The notes beneath the pieces are model-generated. The model was not told where the DNA came from and searched no databases. It worked only from the letters and a program-made list of their open reading frames with translations. DNA of 64,000 bases, taken from Methylobacter sp. (GTDB lineage Bacteria; Pseudomonadota; Gammaproteobacteria; Methylococcales; Methylomonadaceae). The stretch covers positions 1-64,000 of the forward strand of contig JAQUOU010000001.1 in the NCBI GenBank assembly GCA_028716975.1, written 5' to 3'. The position numbers and the translations under genes were made by a program. Of this stretch, positions 57,933 to 64,000 are shown one piece after another (position 1 is the first letter of the stretch; each line of letters begins with the position of its first letter).

Positions 57933-60452
57933 ATGGCACGACTTTTCTCCCTAATGTCAGTAATCGCTGTCCTGATGATCCTGATTGCAGGTGTAGGGGT
58001 TTATTTAAAATCCGCGGCTCTGATTGCACAAGCAAAGCAGGATTCAGCGGACGCTATTGCAAAAGGCGTGACTTTAACACTGTCGGAACAAATAGACCTG
58101 CTTAACCGGATGCTGGATAAAATGGCGCAAGATCCTGCGCTGTTATCTGCCGTGGCCAGTGCAGACCCGGGTTTATTAACTGCTGCGGCCGCCAATCTTG
58201 AAAAACATTTTCCGGACGCCTTGAAAATCAGGCTATTGTTGCCCGGAGTCAGCAAGCTCGATGAACAAAGCGTGCCGCGCATGGGTTATGCCGATCTTGA
58301 TATGGTGCGGGAAACATTTACAAAAAACCAGATGCCGGGAATACAGGGCGATAATGGCCCTGACCGCCACTTGGCGATGACTCGCAGGATTATGCAGAAT
58401 GGTCAGGTAGCCGGTGTAATCCTGGCCAGCCTGAACTTCGACTTTATTGGCAAAATTGTACAGGCCGCGGCAGTAGAGGATGGCTATATAGAATTAAGAC
58501 AGGAAAAACTGGTATTAGGCGCTTCAGGCAAAAAAATTGATACAGAACAGGCCGGTAACATAAAGATTGCAGTACCCAACACGGGCTGGGAGCTTGATTA
58601 CCATTATATTGCAGGTCCGGATCCCGGCGAATTTTCACTAATTGCCGCTATCATAATTGTTCCGGCACTGATTGCCATGCTGGCGTTTTTTGTTGGCTAC
58701 CGAAGGCTTTCAGGTTTGCTGGCACAGGATTTGAGCAGCATCATGAAGGCATTTAAAGATATGATGTCCCGTAAGCTACAAGGTAATTATCCCGTCAATT
58801 TGAATGAAATGAATGCGGTCATTTCAACCCTGGTGCAATTTAAACGGGTTTTGGATACTGAAGAAGATCATGAAACTCTAGTTACCGATGACGATAACTT
58901 TGACCTGGATGGTTTTTTTGATGAGTCTCCGGATTATGGCCTGAATGAGGGAGTGGTTGAAGACATGCCGTTTAATAAAACGGCGAGTCTTGCAAAAAAT
59001 AACTTTATTGAGCCTGAGATAATTGGCGAAGCTGTCCCCAAAATACCTGAAGTAAAAGCTGGCGCAAACAAGACCGATGAAAAAGCCGCTATTTTCAGAG
59101 CTTATGATATTCGCGGCATAGCAGATAAAATTCTGACCCGGGAAGTGGTTTTCGATATTGGCCGCGCCTTGGGAACCGATGCTAAAAATCAGGGTTGTAA
59201 AGCAGTCGTAATAGGCAGGGACGGGAGAACATCAAGCCCTTATTTGGCGGAAGCCTTGGCTAAAGGTCTGGTTTCTACGGGACAAAATGTATTGGATATC
59301 GGCATGGTGCCCACACCCGTGCTTTATTTTGTTGCCCAACATACGGAAGGCCGCTCCGGCGTGATGGTTACCGGCAGTCATAATCCTGCCGAATATAATG
59401 GATTGAAAATGGTAATCAACGGTGAAACGCTGGCGGGTGAAAGAATCCAGCAGCTTAGGCAATGCATTGAAAAACAGGTGTTCGCTACCGGCGAAACCGG
59501 CTCAATCGCACAGAATGACCGCTTCGTTAATGAATATATAGGCACTATTTCCGAAGATATTCATATTGCCAGGCCGATGCTGGTAGTGCTGGATTGCGGC
59601 AACGGTGTCGCCGGCAAACTGGGGCCGGTTCTGCTGAGAACATTGGGTTGTGAAGTTATTGAGTTATTCTGTGCTGTCGACGGCGCCTTCCCTAATCACC
59701 ATCCGGACCCAAGCAAACCCGAGAATCTGGTCGAATTGATCGCGGCTGTTAAACATTACCAGGCAGACCTGGGCATAGCTTTTGATGGCGATGGCGATCG
59801 CCTGGGGGTTATCGACTCAAACGGCAAGATTATTTGGCCCGACCGGCAAATGATGCTGTTTGCGAAAGATGTGCTGGCGGGTAAGCCCGGAGCGGAGATT
59901 ATTTATGATGTGAAATGTACCCGGCATTTAGCCGGGCAGATAAAAAAATACGGCGGCAGGCCGTTGATGTGGAAAACCGGGCATTCCTTTATGAAGGCAA
60001 AACTTAAAGAAACTGGAGCCAAACTGGCTGGTGAAATGAGCGGGCATATTTTCTTTAATGATCGCTGGTTTGGTTTTGATGACGCCCTGTATTCAGCCGC
60101 TCGCCTGATTGAAATACTTTCGAGAGATACCCGTGCCAGTGCGGAAGTTTTTGCGGAATTCCCCGACAGCATCAATACTCCCGAGTTGAATGTCGCGCTG
60201 GCGGAAGGTGAAAACTTTGCCTTCATGGAGAGCCTGTTTTCTGCGGCAGATTTCAAGGAGGGCAAAATTACCACTATTGACGGCCTGCGGGTTGACTTTC
60301 CGCATGGATGGGGTTTGGTGCGAGCATCCAATACAGCACCTGAGCTGGCAATTCGATTTGAGGCTGATTCGAAAGAGGACTTGATTAGTATCCAGGAGCA
60401 ATTTAGAAAGCTCATGAAGAAAATCAAACCGGACATCAGGCTTCCTTTTTAA
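57933..60452 (+). CDS. algC: Phosphomannomutase/phosphoglucomutase with membrane N-terminal region
   Basis: 839 residues. The catalytic part occupies about 385-839: AIFRAYDIRGIADKILTREV, the phosphoserine loop VMVTGSHNPAEYNGLKM, the metal loop AFDGDGDRLGVID, and the sugar loop GEMSGHIFF. It interconverts mannose or glucose 6- and 1-phosphates for polysaccharide precursors. The first 380 residues form two helices (about 5-25 and 235-255) around a periplasmic sensor-like region, then an acidic linker; this is the long AlgC form of Pseudomonas and relatives. Its stop codon lies in the end of a repeat element. Confidence 0.95.
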   Translation: MARLFSLMSVIAVLMILIAGVGVYLKSAALIAQAKQDSADAIAKGVTLTLSEQIDLLNRMLDKMAQDPALLSAVASADPGLLTAAAANLEKHFPDALKIRLLLPGVSKLDEQSVPRMGYADLDMVRETFTKNQMPGIQGDNGPDRHLAMTRRIMQNGQVAGVILASLNFDFIGKIVQAAAVEDGYIELRQEKLVLGASGKKIDTEQAGNIKIAVPNTGWELDYHYIAGPDPGEFSLIAAIIIVPALIAMLAFFVGYRRLSGLLAQDLSSIMKAFKDMMSRKLQGNYPVNLNEMNAVISTLVQFKRVLDTEEDHETLVTDDDNFDLDGFFDESPDYGLNEGVVEDMPFNKTASLAKNNFIEPEIIGEAVPKIPEVKAGANKTDEKAAIFRAYDIRGIADKILTREVVFDIGRALGTDAKNQGCKAVVIGRDGRTSSPYLAEALAKGLVSTGQNVLDIGMVPTPVLYFVAQHTEGRSGVMVTGSHNPAEYNGLKMVINGETLAGERIQQLRQCIEKQVFATGETGSIAQNDRFVNEYIGTISEDIHIARPMLVVLDCGNGVAGKLGPVLLRTLGCEVIELFCAVDGAFPNHHPDPSKPENLVELIAAVKHYQADLGIAFDGDGDRLGVIDSNGKIIWPDRQMMLFAKDVLAGKPGAEIIYDVKCTRHLAGQIKKYGGRPLMWKTGHSFMKAKLKETGAKLAGEMSGHIFFNDRWFGFDDALYSAARLIEILSRDTRASAEVFAEFPDSINTPELNVALAEGENFAFMESLFSAADFKEGKITTIDGLRVDFPHGWGLVRASNTAPELAIRFEADSKEDLISIQEQFRKLMKKIKPDIRLPF

Positions 60453-60748
60453 GGAAACTCTGAATAAGTCCTTAGCCAAGCTTCCTTCGACAAGGCTCTG
60501 CTGAGTTTATCGAAGGGCTCAGGACGAACGGCTGGTGCTGATGCCTTTCGTGGTGAGCCTCATTCGACAAGCTCATGACAGGCTTCGACTAGGCTCAGGA
60601 GAGCGGTGCTGATGCCGTTCGTGGTGAGCCCTTCGTCTATGCTCAGGAGAGCCCCTTCGCCTATGCTCAGGAGAGCGGTGTTGATTCCGTTCGTGGTGAG
60701 CCTGTCGAACCATGAACAGAATCAACTCATTCAGAGCTTCCTTAATAG
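60450..60748. repeat. Repeat element between algC and argB
   Basis: The left end TTAAGGAAACTCTGAATAAG matches the inverted right end (reading inward TTAAGGAAGCTCTGAATGAG). The interior alternates CGTTCGTGGTGAGCC and CTCAGGAGAGC units. The first bases supply the algC TAA. Confidence 0.78.
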
Positions 60749-60795
60749 GCGTTGTTCCTGAATGACGAGTTTATTCTCAGCCGCAAGTTTTATAA

Positions 60796-62730
<1,935 letters not shown>

Positions 62731-62848
62731 AGATATTCAATAGGTTTTTACTGAATTGGAATTATAAAGATAGCAAAGATTGAATCTTATTGCTTGCAGG
62801 CCTTGGTTTTAATTGGAACGGATGAAGGGCTCATAAGCAACCCGCAGC

Positions 62849-63151
62849 TTACAGGGAAAACTCAAACCGGAGAGGTTCAGGCAAAGGAGGAAGGCGTTGC
62901 GGCGAAATAATAACCACCCGTTTCTCCCTGCCTGACTCACCCGAGACAAGACTGCATGCTGTTTTGCTGACAGCAAATTCCTCGGCTATAAACTTTATCA
63001 GCTGTTGATTTGCCTTGCCGTCTATTGGCGGGGCTTTAATTCTAAGCTTTAAGCGCTCGCCATAGAGACCGGACCATTCGTTTTTACTGGCTTTGGGTTG
63101 AACATGGAGATTCAGTGTCAAAACGCCATGCTTGTAGGTATGCCAGCTCAA
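62849..63151 (-). CDS. yggU: YggU-family (DUF167) protein
   Basis: 100 residues with the DUF167 signature: LNLHVQPKASKNEWSGLYGERLKLRIKAPPIDGKANQQLIKFIAEEF and VSGESGREKRVVI. Function unknown. The start overlaps the end of yggT (ATGA), the conserved proC-yggT-yggU order of gammaproteobacteria. Confidence 0.93.
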   Translation of the reverse strand: MSWHTYKHGVLTLNLHVQPKASKNEWSGLYGERLKLRIKAPPIDGKANQQLIKFIAEEFAVSKTACSLVSGESGREKRVVIISPQRLPPLPEPLRFEFSL

Positions 63152-63723
63152 CCGATCAGGCTGGCTAATTCGTGCAGAGGCGGCAGAATGACCATTTTCG
63201 CCAGTTGTAAAAGCAGCAGGGCGACTAAAGGCGATAAGTCTATGCCGCCCAAATCGGGAATAAATTTACGGCAGGTATTCAGTAACGGCTCGGTCAGGCT
63301 AAATAAAATGGACGTTGCGGCCTGAAAAGCTCCCGGATTCAGCCAGCTGAGTATTGCCCTGCCGAACACCGCGAAGATGAATACATTGATCAGTAAGGTG
63401 ATTAATTGGGTAAGCGATAAAATAGTCAATGCGCCTATGCTGATAGTGACGCCTTTCAGTAGCAATATGGAAAAGTCGGCAAACATTTGCAAAGTGAGCA
63501 CAAGAATCAGTGAAGAGGTATCTATCTTGCCCATCGACGGCACATATCGGCGCAAAATCCTTAAAGGGGGATGCGTGATTTTTACCAGGAATTGTGAAAT
63601 AGGATTGTAAAATTCTGCGCCGCACCATTGCAGTAAAAAACGCAGCACTACGGCCAGAATATAAAGAGAAAACAGCGTATCGATTAAAAAAATGACCGGG
63701 TTGGTCATATAGGTAGAAGTCAT
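63148..63723 (-). CDS. yggT: YggT-family membrane protein
   Basis: 191 residues made of two YggT repeats with about four membrane helices (IFLIDTLFSLYILAVVLRFLLQW ... LLINVFIFAVFGRAILSWLNPG). Each repeat has the NPISQFLVKITHPPLRILRRYVP type motif. Relatives are linked to osmotic or ion homeostasis and divisome positioning, but the role is not fixed. It overlaps proC upstream and yggU downstream by four bases each. Confidence 0.93.
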   Translation of the reverse strand: MTSTYMTNPVIFLIDTLFSLYILAVVLRFLLQWCGAEFYNPISQFLVKITHPPLRILRRYVPSMGKIDTSSLILVLTLQMFADFSILLLKGVTISIGALTILSLTQLITLLINVFIFAVFGRAILSWLNPGAFQAATSILFSLTEPLLNTCRKFIPDLGGIDLSPLVALLLLQLAKMVILPPLHELASLIG

Positions 63724-64000
63724 AAATTACTTTCCGTTTGCTTGGACATTTCAATAGAGCGGTTATGTGCTGACTGTATGGCTTTTGAAACCAGCTCAAT
63801 AAAGCCGCCTTGCTCAAAAGTTTCTATCGCCTTCTGTGTGGTGCCGCCTGGAGAGGTAACCCGCAGGCGTAATTGTTCAGGAGACTCCGGCGATTCCAGC
63901 GCTATTTTAGCAGCACCCAAGGCTGTTTGTTGAACTAATAAGCGCGCGGTGACTTCATCTAAACCCAATTCCAAAGCGGCTTTTTCCATAGCTTCCATGA
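63720..64000 (-). CDS. proC: Pyrroline-5-carboxylate reductase, C-terminal part (cut by window end)
   Basis: The last 93 codons of ProC. The family signature is complete: ALELGLDEVTARLLVQQTALGAAKIAL and the LRLRVTSPGGTTQKAIETFEQGG block that shapes the active site. ProC makes proline from pyrroline-5-carboxylate. The NADPH-binding N-terminus lies beyond the window edge, so the start is not seen. Confidence 0.93.
   Translation of the reverse strand, partial: MEAMEKAALELGLDEVTARLLVQQTALGAAKIALESPESPEQLRLRVTSPGGTTQKAIETFEQGGFIELVSKAIQSAHNRSIEMSKQTESNL

Overview
The window looks like chromosome from a free-living, respiring Gram-negative gammaproteobacterium. The evidence is the gene order radC / coaBC / ... 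/ dut / algC / argB and proC-yggT-yggU, an AlgC with the long membrane N-terminus, DsbB, PriA, PurB and ArgS of gammaproteobacterial type, and many sensory proteins. A Methylococcales-like (methanotroph) origin is my guess from overall flavour; no methane-oxidation gene is present to prove it.

Layout. 1-1.6 kb: 3' part of a group II intron with an intact reverse transcriptase. 1.7-6.3 kb: decayed and mobile DNA, with a cache/CheW pseudogene, a GAF-PP2C phosphatase, a small palindromic element and a broken IS5-family (IS427-like) insertion with CTAG target duplication. 6.5-8.9 kb: a MauG/peroxidase-like di-haem cytochrome paired with an exported DUF1264 protein. 9.1-12.2 kb: a persulfide dioxygenase-rhodanese fusion divergent from a sigma54 activator, with a sigma54 promoter and paired upstream repeats between them. 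12.3-16.5 kb: cytochrome bd oxidase and a split YeeE/YedE sulfur transporter. 16.5-22.5 kb: a five-PAS histidine kinase and a REC-PAS-GGDEF-EAL protein. 23.3-30.9 kb: sodC, cupin, mtaB, a SpmA/SpmB-like fusion, purB, PPOX-family protein. 31.5-32.7 kb: a PhaZ7-type polyhydroxybutyrate depolymerase. 33.2-39.6 kb: SPOR protein, argS, priA, an exported methyltransferase, dsbB. 40-45.8 kb: small proteins, SGNH hydrolase, YajR-type MFS, glutathione reductase and a Prx5-like peroxiredoxin. 46-51.5 kb: a membrane-stress group (HdeD, VTT/TVP38, MgtC/DUF4010, small membrane protein, variant FtsH). 51.8-53.8 kb: radC and coaBC. 54-56.5 kb: a NosL / TlpA-like / NosL-beta-barrel group carrying one nonsense codon and two frameshifts. 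57.3-64 kb: dut, algC, argB, DUF4124 protein, yggU, yggT and the end of proC.

A striking background is dense dispersed repeats: palindromes built on a GTTCG...CGAAC core, often bounded by terminal inverted repeats (TTAAGGAA..CTCTGAA type), and larger MITE-like elements. Several abut genes so closely that the element supplies the stop codon or the Shine-Dalgarno sequence of a neighbour. Functional themes are sulfur/persulfide handling, thiol and oxidative defence (gor, peroxiredoxin, sodC, dsbB), low-oxygen respiration, envelope stress and c-di-GMP/PAS signalling.
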